10,105 bases of DNA, from the NCBI GenBank assembly GCA_020441735.1, contig JAGRLQ010000048.1, forward strand, positions 1 to 10,105, read 5' to 3'. Origin of the DNA: Nitratireductor sp. GTDB taxonomy: Bacteria > Pseudomonadota > Alphaproteobacteria > Rhizobiales > Rhizobiaceae. Shown piece after piece: positions 1 through 5,512 of the stretch (the first letter of the stretch is position 1; every line of letters begins with the position of its first letter). The notes below the pieces were generated by a model, which searched no databases, had not been told where the DNA came from, and was given only the letters and a program-made list of their open reading frames with translations. The position numbers were made by a program, and so were the translations under genes.

Positions 1-86
1 TCGAAGGAAACCTCGATGTCGAGCGCTTTTTCGACGGCTTCTGCAACCGCCTCGGTTTTCAGCTTCTTGCCGGATTTACTCGCCAT
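1..86 (-). CDS. 5' end of an unidentified gene (partial)
   Basis: An ATG on the minus strand at 86-84 opens a frame that stays open to the window edge. It gives a lysine-rich start (MASKSGKKLKTEAVAEAVEK) followed by ALDIEVSF. The 28 visible residues look like an amphipathic, probably cytosolic N-terminus with alternating Ala/Glu/Val/Lys, and show no signal peptide or membrane segment. The Shine-Dalgarno match upstream is weak (an AAGAG about ten bases before the ATG), so the start is likely but not certain. I do not recognise the family. The gene is divergent from the one at 472, with a 385-base gap between them. Confidence 0.55.
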   Translation of the reverse strand, partial: MASKSGKKLKTEAVAEAVEKALDIEVSF

Positions 87-348
87 GACCCGTTACTCTT
101 GTCCCCGTTTCACCGCCACAGGCGATACGCGCCCGCAGATGTGTCAGTCGTAAATTTTGCGGAAAAGCCGATGGTGTATCGGGGCGGTTGGTCGGAATTG
201 CTCCCTCGAGCCTGCCCGCGCCCCTGTCACCCCGCTGTACTGGCGAATTCACCCCGACCGGTTAACCGTGATCAGGGGGTAGGCCGCCATCGTCTTGCCG
301 CAAGCCAATCTACATGGCACACTGTGGTTGAGGGTACAATAAATCGGC

Positions 349-364
349 TTTGCTGTTCAGCAAA
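349..364. promoter_or_regulatory. 16-base near-palindrome, possible operator
   Basis: TTTGCTG and CAGCAAA are perfect 7-base arms separated by TT. The element begins 9 bases after the TACAAT (335-340), which would place it at the start of a transcript from that -10. It could be an operator or a leader hairpin. No regulator is identified. Confidence 0.3.
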
Positions 365-383
365 TAGTTAAATCAAGGTTAAA

Positions 384-443
384 ACCGGCAGGGATGCGCG
401 CTCCTTATGGCTTGCCGGTCACGTGTGGAACCGCCTTGGCGGT
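384..443 (+). other. Two potential leader hairpins upstream of the gene at 472
   Basis: The first stem pairs 384-390 (ACCGGCA) with 413-419 (TGCCGGT) and can grow by a G-T and a G-C pair to nine pairs, leaving an 18-base loop. The second pairs ACCGC at 430-434 with GCGGT at 439-443 around a CTTG loop. Neither is followed by a T tract, so they do not look like terminators. Both would lie in the 5' leader, 19 bases or more before the GGAG at 462-465. Confidence 0.3.
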
Positions 444-471
444 GCCCTGATGGGTCGTCTTGGAGTGCGTC

Positions 472-804
472 ATGACCGTCATTCAAATGCCCGAAAAGGG
501 CCAAGTGCCTGAAAAAAAGGGAAATTCCCGAAAAGAAAAGACGGATGCCAGCAGCGGCAACGCTTCCGGCAATTCGCGCGCCAGCGAGGCACAGCTGCGC
601 TATCTGCGGCTTGGTCTTGAACAGCCCGGTGGAAAACTGCCGCTGTTTGACCGCAGCGGCCAGGAAATCAAGCCGGCCACAATCAGAAGCTGTATTGAAA
701 AGGGCTGGGCGGAGCCGTGGTTTTCCAACCCGGTTAAACCCGATTGGCTGGTCTGCCGCTTGACCGGCAAAGGCCGCGGCGTGGCCGAAAGCGGGCTTTC
801 GTGA
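472..804 (+). CDS. Small conserved-type protein of unknown function, possible winged-helix fold
   Basis: The product has 110 residues. I chose the ATG at 472 because GGAG (462-465) sits six bases before it; an in-frame TTG at 460 would overlap that ribosome binding site. Residues 1-40 are low-complexity and rich in Lys, Glu, Ser, Gly and Asn, and look disordered. Residues 41-105 look folded, with the run YLRLGLEQPGGKLPLFD, then TIRSCIEKGWAEPWF, then VKPDWLVCRLTGKGR. An Ile-rich helix followed by a short strand ending in LTxKGR resembles the recognition helix and wing of small winged-helix proteins, but that is only a fold-level impression. There is no signal peptide or metal motif. The gene probably starts its own transcript and is followed after 111 bases by the Hpt gene. 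Confidence 0.8.
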   Translation: MTVIQMPEKGQVPEKKGNSRKEKTDASSGNASGNSRASEAQLRYLRLGLEQPGGKLPLFDRSGQEIKPATIRSCIEKGWAEPWFSNPVKPDWLVCRLTGKGRGVAESGLS

Positions 805-863
805 CCTGACGTTGTCGTTTTCAATCTGCGGTCAACAGTTTCCCTACCGGTAAGCAACTTTTT

Positions 864-909
864 ACTCCTGCCTGTTAGCCTGTTTTTCGGGAGACCGTAG
901 AGCAGGAGT
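864..909 (+). promoter_or_regulatory. Leader stem that can sequester the Hpt ribosome binding site
   Basis: ACTCCTGC at 864-871 is the exact reverse complement of GCAGGAGT at 902-909, which contains the AGGAG Shine-Dalgarno (904-908) of the gene starting at 916. If transcription begins upstream of 864, the leader could fold into an eight-pair stem with a 30-base loop and hide the ribosome binding site. Within the loop, GGGAG (889-893) can pair with CTCCT (865-869), which offers an alternative fold that would free the site. The pairing is read directly from the sequence; a regulatory role is inference. Confidence 0.45.
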
Positions 910-915
910 TGTTTT

Positions 916-1269
916 ATGCCGATGGCGCTCAAGCGGGACGTGTTTGAAGCCCGTCAACGCGAGGGGAATGCGAAGCCGGTAGATCTGGTGCATCTGGGAA
1001 GCCAGACCCAGGGTGATGAAGCCCTGGAGGCCGAAGTCCTCTCCATGTTCAAGACCCAGTCGCAAATCTACATGAAGATGATGCTCAACAGCTGCGATGT
1101 CACCAACCGCATACGGGCAGCCCATTCGCTCAAGGGGGCAGCACGCGGCATCGGCGCCTTCGAACTGGCCGACCGGGCAGGGGAGGTCGAATCCCCCCGC
1201 CATGGCGGTTACGGGGAAGTCGAAGCCGAACTCAAACGAGTTATCGACTACATCGAGCAACTCGGCTGA
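916..1269 (+). CDS. Single-domain histidine phosphotransfer (Hpt) protein
   Basis: This is a 117-residue protein that should relay phosphoryl groups in the cytosol between hybrid sensor kinases and response regulators. The diagnostic stretch is RAAHSLKGAARGIGAFELAD at residues 67-86: His70 is the predicted phospho-acceptor, and the downstream Lys, Gly and small residues follow the Hpt pattern. The flanking sequence (about 35-62 and 84-115) is predicted to be helical, giving a four-helix bundle that fills the protein. No kinase, receiver or catalytic domain is attached. The ATG at 916 is preceded by AGGAG at 904-908 with seven bases of spacing. No sensor kinase or response regulator gene is in the window, so it is an orphan here and its partners are unknown. 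A terminator-like hairpin overlaps its stop codon. Its leader may fold over the ribosome binding site. Confidence 0.85.
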   Translation: MPMALKRDVFEARQREGNAKPVDLVHLGSQTQGDEALEAEVLSMFKTQSQIYMKMMLNSCDVTNRIRAAHSLKGAARGIGAFELADRAGEVESPRHGGYGEVEAELKRVIDYIEQLG

Positions 1270-1290
1270 CGCTCGTCAGCATTCTTTTCT
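1265..1290 (+). terminator. Terminator-like hairpin overlapping the Hpt stop codon
   Basis: GCTGAC at 1265-1270 pairs with GTCAGC at 1275-1280 around a GCTC tetraloop, followed by ATTCTTTTCT. The stem is short (6 pairs) and the T tract is interrupted, so this may be a weak intrinsic terminator. It contains the TGA stop at 1267-1269. Confidence 0.5.
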
Positions 1291-1336
1291 CGTTATTCAT
1301 CCATTGACCGGGGCGCCCGTGCCTGCGCAGGAGTCG

Positions 1337-1374
1337 CAAGCCGGGCTTGACTTGCCGCCATCTTTGCTTATCTG
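1337..1374 (+). promoter_or_regulatory. Probable sigma-70-type promoter of the ferredoxin gene with an overlapping palindrome
   Basis: TTGACT at 1347-1352 and TATCTG at 1369-1374 are separated by 16 bases and would start a transcript near 1381, giving a leader of about 135 bases. The hyphenated palindrome CAAGCC-G-GGCTTG (1337-1349) overlaps the first bases of the -35 box, so a repressor or redox/iron regulator could act here. The -10 match is moderate. Confidence 0.4.
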
Positions 1375-1487
1375 CAAGCCGTTCCGTTTGAAATCTTCCA
1401 GCTGCACGCAGGTCCAAGCACGCAGGAAAGTCCGTTACGATCCAAAGCCGCGTTCCCACTGCAAACGCCGATTGAAAAATTCTGGCA

Positions 1488-1509
1488 GCAGCGAAAGCTG
1501 CAAGAGGAA
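1488..1509 (+). promoter_or_regulatory. GNRA-capped hairpin next to the ferredoxin ribosome binding site
   Basis: GCAGC (1488-1492) and GCTGC (1497-1501) form a five-pair stem closed by a GAAA tetraloop. It ends one base before the AGAGGAA Shine-Dalgarno (1503-1509), which lies six bases before the ATG at 1516. The fold leaves the ribosome binding site open. Confidence 0.4.
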
Positions 1510-1515
1510 ATTCAT

Positions 1516-1836
1516 ATGCCGAAAATCACCTACCTCACCCATGACGGAAAATCCCATGAAGTGGATGCTGCCGTTGGAACCACGGTGATGGAAAATGCCA
1601 TCAAGAACTCTGTGCCGGGCATTGAGGCTGAGTGCGGCGGTGCCTGCGCCTGTGCGACGTGCCATGTTTACGTGGATGAGGCTTGGTGGGAGAAGACCGG
1701 CGAGGCCGATATCATGGAAGCCGATATGCTGGATTTTGCCTACGAGCCGAAGGAAAATTCCCGCCTGTCCTGCCAGATCAAGGTGACAGAGGAACTGGAC
1801 GGCCTCGTGGTCCGGATTCCCGAAAAGCAGGCTTGA
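1516..1836 (+). CDS. 2Fe-2S ferredoxin (adrenodoxin/putidaredoxin-like)
   Basis: This is a 106-residue soluble electron carrier. Cys40, Cys46, Cys49 and Cys86 have the exact C-x5-C-x2-C-x36-C spacing of the vertebrate-type/ISC 2Fe-2S ferredoxins, within ECGGACACATCHVYVDEAW and LSCQI. An additional Cys44 lies inside the cluster loop, as in many members. The beta-grasp start MPKITYLTHDGKSHEVD and the acidic helix EADIMEADMLDFA, where partner reductases and P450s dock, also fit. Alphaproteobacterial relatives (FdVI/FdxB type) serve Fe-S cluster assembly or cytochrome P450 systems. No isc, suf, P450 or reductase gene is nearby, so the partner cannot be assigned. The start is supported by AGAGGAA six bases upstream. 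The gene converges on the DUF922 gene, with 44 bases between stop codons and no clear terminator. Confidence 0.95.
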   Translation: MPKITYLTHDGKSHEVDAAVGTTVMENAIKNSVPGIEAECGGACACATCHVYVDEAWWEKTGEADIMEADMLDFAYEPKENSRLSCQIKVTEELDGLVVRIPEKQA

Positions 1837-1880
1837 AATCAAGCGCTTATACTTTTTGCGGTAAAACCGGGCGGTGATCC

Positions 1881-2459
1881 TCAGCTGCGCTGGGCGAAGC
1901 GCTGCTGCTCCTGGGCATCGAATTCCAGCTGGGCTGCTTCGTGCTCTTTCATGATGCGGTTATAGGTCACCGTGATGCGCTCGCGCAGAATATCGCAATC
2001 GGGCGCCGGTGGCAGGGCTGCGATTTCCTTTTCCGCACCTTCGGCAAACTTGTCGGCAATCGACACATGCACTGCCTCGTGCAGCCTTGCATAGGCTTCA
2101 ATGTTGTCGATGGCGCCCTTCAGTTTCTTGGTTGCAGCGTTGCGGTCGGCAAAGCGGGGCAGGGTCACATTGGCCTGCACCCTTACCCTGGCACTGGTTA
2201 CCCGGCACGCGCCGTTGACGGGACCAAAGCGGATGCTCGGCGTCATGCGGACGCTGGTCGCTGCAATTGCCCTGCCAACACCGGGTACCTGCGGCCCGTG
2301 CAAGGCAATCTGCCGGTCAAGTTCGGAAAAGGATGCGCCGCCGACATTGTAATAGCCGACATTGACACTCGTGCGCTGTGTCACGGCCGTGCACCCGGTG
2401 GCAAGCACCAGCAGGCCGATGGTCATCCATTTTGAAAGCCGCATCCTGGTTTCTTTCAT
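1881..2459 (-). CDS. DUF922 lipoprotein with HExxH motif, putative secreted zinc protease
   Basis: The ATG at 2459 gives 192 residues. The start is uncertain: the best Shine-Dalgarno (GAAGGG) abuts this ATG with no spacing, the ATG at 2444 is a good alternative (187 residues), and a GTG at 2489 has no ribosome binding site. The N-terminus is a lipoprotein signal with basic residues, the hydrophobic run MTIGLLVLATG, and Cys23 as the lipidation site, so the protein should be anchored on the periplasmic face of a membrane. The body matches the DUF922 pattern: a GPVNGACRVTSARVRVQANV strand region, then LHEAVHVSIAD with His127-Glu128-x-x-His131, the zinc-metallopeptidase signature. A pair of cysteines (Cys85 and Cys155) could form a disulfide. 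The family is described as predicted secreted zinc-dependent proteases, but I know of no established substrate. It lies 43 bases downstream of cfa and is probably the last gene of the operon. Confidence 0.85.
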   Translation of the reverse strand: MKETRMRLSKWMTIGLLVLATGCTAVTQRTSVNVGYYNVGGASFSELDRQIALHGPQVPGVGRAIAATSVRMTPSIRFGPVNGACRVTSARVRVQANVTLPRFADRNAATKKLKGAIDNIEAYARLHEAVHVSIADKFAEGAEKEIAALPPAPDCDILRERITVTYNRIMKEHEAAQLEFDAQEQQRFAQRS

Positions 2460-2476
2460 CCCTTCAACCCGTTCCC

Positions 2477-2489
2477 GTGCCGCCGGCAC
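2477..2489 (-). other. Short intercistronic hairpin between cfa and the DUF922 gene
   Basis: GTGCC (2477-2481) and GGCAC (2485-2489) form a five-pair GC-rich stem with a three-base loop in the 43-base gap. No T run follows on the minus strand, so it is not a typical terminator. It could stabilise or process the message. Confidence 0.25.
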
Positions 2490-2502
2490 CGGGCGGGCGT
2501 TG

Positions 2503-3768
2503 TCAGGGCTTTGCGTAGAAGACCTGCCTTACATCAATGTTTTCCGAGCGGAAACCCGCTTCGCAGTAATGCAGGTAGAATTCCCACATGCGCTTGAAGC
2601 GCTCGTCGAACCCCAGCCGGGCGATGCGGTCCCATGCATTCCAGAAGTTGTCGCGCCATTCGGCAAGCGTCCGAGCGTAATCCTGCGGGAAGATGCGGGG
2701 CGGAAGTTCGTTCAGGCCGGTGTTTTCAGCCAGTTCCGAGAGAATGGTAGGCGAGGGCAGCATGCCGCCCGGGAAGACGTATCGCTGGATGAAATCGGGC
2801 CGCGATCGGTAGATGCGGTAGCTTTGATCGGCAATGGTGATGATCTGAAGTCCGGCCTTGCCACCCTGTTTGAGGCATTCGCGCAGCTTGTCGAAATAGA
2901 TCGGCCAGTACTTTTCACCCACCGCCTCGAACATCTCGATTGAGGCGATCTTGTCGTAGACGCCTTGTTCGTCGCGATAGTCCTGCAGTTTCAGCGTTAC
3001 CTTGTCGTTGAGCCCGGCCTTCTGAATGCGTTCGCTGGCGAAATCGAACTGTTCCTGGCTGATGGTCAGCCCGGTCACATGAGCATTGGTGTTCTTCGCA
3101 ACATATTCGGCAAATCCGCCCCAGCCGCAGCCGATTTCGAGCACCCGGTCGCCGTCACCGATGCCGGTATTGTCGACCAGCGACTTGTATTTGGCAGCCT
3201 GGGCAGCCTCCAGCGAATTGGCACCGTCCTCGTAGATCGCCGAGGAATAGGTCATGCTCTTGTCGAGCCACAGGTTGTAGAACTCGTTGCCGAGGTCGTA
3301 ATGGGCCGAGATGTTCTTGCGCGATTGCCGCTTGGTGTTGGTATTCATCCAGTGGCGGAAACGCTCGAGGATGACCTGGAAAAAGGTTGGTGAAGTCAAC
3401 TCGTTACCCAGGTCGTAATTGACCGAGAACAATTCCAGTAGCGACGTCACGTCGCTGGAGTCCCATTCCTTGTCCATATAGCTTTCTGCAATGCCGATCG
3501 AGCCGCCCATAAGCGCACGGCGCGGCGGATTCCAGTTGTGCAGGGTGATATCGGCATCGGGGCCGGGTTTGGTACCTTCGAAACGGTAGGAAGCACCATT
3601 GGGAAACACGATGGTGAGCGCGCCGCTGTCAAGCCGCGTCATCGCTTTCAGAATGGCGGAACTGTGAAACGGAAGGTTGGCCGTGATCTGCTTGATGTTG
3701 TCGAGGGTTACCTCAAGCGGCCCGGAACCTCTACCGCCAGCCGTCGTTGCGGAGTTTGTTCCCGTCAT
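2503..3768 (-). CDS. cfa: Cyclopropane-fatty-acyl-phospholipid synthase
   Basis: This 421-residue enzyme adds a methylene group from S-adenosylmethionine across the double bond of unsaturated phospholipid acyl chains, which hardens membranes against acid, stationary-phase and other stress. Residues 1-140 are the CFA N-terminal region. HYDLGNEFY (156-164) and MTYSSAIYE (172-180) mark the lipid-site entrance. VLEIGCGWGGF (209-219) is the SAM-binding motif I, LQDYRD (261-266) follows, and IEMFEAVG (277-284) contains the conserved active-site Glu281. The C-terminal FYLHYCEAGF segment ends the fold. The cysteine seen in the E. coli enzyme (YSCAYW) is replaced here by Ser175. I chose the ATG at 3768, nine bases after a strong AGGAGG (3783-3778); the ATG at 3774 is only three bases from it. 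The start overlaps the stop of the small upstream ORF by one base (TAATG), which implies translational coupling. The frame stays open upstream to 3963, but that part overlaps the small ORF and lacks CFA similarity. Confidence 0.95.
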   Translation of the reverse strand: MTGTNSATTAGGRGSGPLEVTLDNIKQITANLPFHSSAILKAMTRLDSGALTIVFPNGASYRFEGTKPGPDADITLHNWNPPRRALMGGSIGIAESYMDKEWDSSDVTSLLELFSVNYDLGNELTSPTFFQVILERFRHWMNTNTKRQSRKNISAHYDLGNEFYNLWLDKSMTYSSAIYEDGANSLEAAQAAKYKSLVDNTGIGDGDRVLEIGCGWGGFAEYVAKNTNAHVTGLTISQEQFDFASERIQKAGLNDKVTLKLQDYRDEQGVYDKIASIEMFEAVGEKYWPIYFDKLRECLKQGGKAGLQIITIADQSYRIYRSRPDFIQRYVFPGGMLPSPTILSELAENTGLNELPPRIFPQDYARTLAEWRDNFWNAWDRIARLGFDERFKRMWEFYLHYCEAGFRSENIDVRQVFYAKP

Positions 3769-4001
3769 TACCATGTGCCTCCTGCCAACGAAGGATGCCG
3801 GTAAAAGGTTTTTCCGGCATCTTTCCCTGTCTTTATCTCTGCCATGGCCTCGCGGAGACCGGCCATAGCACTCCCCGTTACAGTATTTGCCGCCGGTTTC
3901 CGCAGTATACGGCCTCCGGTGATCATTCCGGCAATATTTCCACGTTCGATAAACGCTTGGCAAGGGGTATCGAGAGTAAGGTTCCTTGCCAAGGCGCTCA
4001 T
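3768..4001 (-). CDS. Small basic protein of unknown function, coupled to phr and cfa
   Basis: This 77-residue frame starts MSALARNLTLDTPCQAFIER and ends FYRHPSLAGGTW. Its ATG shares one base with the photolyase stop (TGATG at 4003-3999), and its TAA shares one base with the cfa start (TAATG at 3770-3766). AAGGA (4012-4008) lies six bases before the ATG. An exact fit between two genes plus a ribosome binding site is unlikely by chance and favours a real gene. The product is basic, rich in Ala, Gly, Lys and Arg, and has no signal peptide or membrane helix; the middle (about residues 44-62) may be an amphipathic helix. Codons such as ATA and GTA are somewhat more frequent than in its neighbours, which weakens the case or points to a young gene. 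I recognise no family. It could be a real small protein or mainly a coupling device that carries ribosomes to cfa. Confidence 0.55.
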   Translation of the reverse strand: MSALARNLTLDTPCQAFIERGNIAGMITGGRILRKPAANTVTGSAMAGLREAMAEIKTGKDAGKTFYRHPSLAGGTW

Positions 4002-5488
4002 CAGATGTCCTTTTCAGGCGCTGTTTCCTTCAGTGCGTCGAGCGCTCGTTTGCGCGCTTGTGTGTGATCAACGACGGGGGCGGGATAGGTTTTTCCCAGT
4101 TCAACACCGCATTCTTTCAGAATGGAATCCGGCGCCTCCCATGGCGCGTGAAGGTATTTGTCGGGCAGGCTGGCGATTTCCGGCACATATCGGCGCACAT
4201 AGTCGCCATCTGCATCGAATTTGCGCCCCTGAAGCACGGGATTGAAGATGCGGAAATAGGGGGCGGCATCGGCGCCGCACCCGGCAACCCATTGCCAATT
4301 GGCCGGATTGCTGGCCGGATCACCATCGACAAGAGTATCCCAGAACCAGCGCTCACCCACCCGCCAGTCAACAAGCAGATGCTTGACCAGGAAGGAGGCT
4401 GCGACCATCCGCACCCGGTTGTGCATGTAGCCGGTCTGCCATAGTTCGCGCATCCCGGCATCGACAATCGGGTAGCCGGTAAGCCCCTTTTTCCATCTGG
4501 CAACAATCGCCGCATCACCGTCACGCCAGGGAAAACCGTCGAATTTGGGCTGAAAATTCCGGGTTGCCAGATCGGGAAAATGAAACATCAGGTGGTGACA
4601 GAACTCCCGCCAGGCAAGTTCCGAAAGAAACTTTGCGGTATCCCGATCGCCAATCTCGCCGGCTTCCTGCCGCTGCCGCAGGAAATGCCAGAGCTGGTAG
4701 GGCGAAACTACGCCGAAGCGCAGGTACGGAGACAAACGGGAGACGTTTTTGCGGGCGGGAAAATCTCTGCCCTCGCCATAGCCTTGCGCACCGTCCTCGA
4801 AAAACTGTTCCAGGCATTCCCGGGCTCCGGCTTCTCCTGCGGGCCAAAGCTTCTCCCAGACATCGGCCCAATTGGGCGTGTTCGGTTTGAGGCAAAGCGC
4901 ATCAAGGCCGCAGGCACCGGAAATGTCGCCGTCAAAACGCTTCAACGCTTCTGGCGCCGGAAGGGGCAGTCGGGGTTCGCCTTGGCGCTGCAGAGCCTTC
5001 CAGAAGGGGGTATAGACCTTGTAGGGACCGCCGCTGCCGGTCAGGAACCGGCTGGGTTCATGCAGCAGGTTACCGTTGAAGCTTGCCGCCTCGATGCCCG
5101 ATTGCTGAAAATGCGCTTTCAGTTGCCGGTCGGTTTCAAGCTCTGCATCACCGGTGCGCCGCAGCCAGTAAACACCGGTTGCGCCGGTTTCTGCGGCAAG
5201 GTTTTTGACAGCAGAGTCGCTTTTCCCCCTGAAGATGTGAAGCTTGCAGCCTTTTTTCGACAGCGTGTCATGAAGCGCAGCAAGGCTTTGGTGCAGAAAC
5301 CACTTCTGTGCTGCGCCTTTTGCCCGAATGCCGGCGGTTTCCTCATCATGCACATAGGCGGCAATGACCGGGCGGCCCAGACCGGCTGCATGGTGCAGTG
5401 CGGGATGATCCGCGCAACGCAGGTCGTCGCGGAACCAGACGATGGCTGGCCCGGGCGCGCCACCGCTACGTTCTTCATTTGCCGTCAT
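4001..5488 (-). CDS. phr: Deoxyribodipyrimidine photolyase (class I cryptochrome/photolyase family)
   Basis: This 495-residue flavoprotein is predicted to split cyclobutane pyrimidine dimers with blue or near-UV light. Residues 13-145 form the antenna-binding Rossmann domain (AIVWFRDDLRCADHPAL at 15-31). A helical FAD domain follows from about 205. It contains LSPYLRFGVVSP (252-263), the class I signatures TGYPIVDAGMRELWQTGYMHN (337-357 region) and DGDPASNPANWQWVAG (388-403), and the C-terminal YFRIFNP (411-417). Trp398 and Trp400 in NWQW are among the conserved Trp residues of this region. Length and motifs fit bacterial PhrB; a cryptochrome with signalling function cannot be excluded from sequence alone. 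The ATG at 5488 has an AGGG seven bases upstream. It lies 24 bases downstream of the cyclase gene and overlaps the small ORF by one base, so all three should share a transcript. Confidence 0.95.
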   Translation of the reverse strand: MTANEERSGGAPGPAIVWFRDDLRCADHPALHHAAGLGRPVIAAYVHDEETAGIRAKGAAQKWFLHQSLAALHDTLSKKGCKLHIFRGKSDSAVKNLAAETGATGVYWLRRTGDAELETDRQLKAHFQQSGIEAASFNGNLLHEPSRFLTGSGGPYKVYTPFWKALQRQGEPRLPLPAPEALKRFDGDISGACGLDALCLKPNTPNWADVWEKLWPAGEAGARECLEQFFEDGAQGYGEGRDFPARKNVSRLSPYLRFGVVSPYQLWHFLRQRQEAGEIGDRDTAKFLSELAWREFCHHLMFHFPDLATRNFQPKFDGFPWRDGDAAIVARWKKGLTGYPIVDAGMRELWQTGYMHNRVRMVAASFLVKHLLVDWRVGERWFWDTLVDGDPASNPANWQWVAGCGADAAPYFRIFNPVLQGRKFDADGDYVRRYVPEIASLPDKYLHAPWEAPDSILKECGVELGKTYPAPVVDHTQARKRALDALKETAPEKDI

Positions 5489-5512
5489 GGATCAACCCTG
5501 CTCCCTTGCCGC

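Larger units (their letters stand above)
87..471. other. Divergent intergenic region with several inverted repeats
   Basis: These 385 bases hold no convincing gene. The only long open frame (99-371) begins at a non-ATG codon, has no ribosome binding site and gives a Pro/Arg-rich product of non-coding type. The region does hold several symmetrical sequences: CGGTTAACCG at 259-268, a 16-base near-palindrome TTTGCTGTTCAGCAAA at 349-364, a stem at 384-392 pairing with 411-419, and ACCGCCTTGGCGGT at 430-443. A TACAAT at 335-340 could be a -10 element reading toward the gene at 472, but no good -35 sits 16-18 bases before it. The region may therefore hold promoters for both flanking genes and a structured leader, or a small RNA. 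Confidence 0.45.

Noticed and set aside
99..371. Open frame of 90 codons upstream of the gene at 472
   Set aside because: No ATG start, no ribosome binding site, Pro/Arg/His-rich product typical of a random frame, and it covers probable regulatory repeats.
519..529. Palindrome GGGAAATTCCC inside the gene at 472
   Set aside because: It lies within codons of the low-complexity Lys/Glu region and is likely a by-product of it; nothing else points to a site.
1837..1880. Bidirectional terminator between the ferredoxin and DUF922 genes
   Set aside because: AAGCGCTT and a T run are present, but no stem of useful length can be formed, so I do not call a terminator.
3769..3963. N-terminal extension of cfa in the same frame
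   Set aside because: Arg/Cys/Lys-rich residues unlike any CFA N-terminus. It overlaps the small ORF that has its own ribosome binding site, and a strong AGGAGG sits nine bases before the ATG at 3768.
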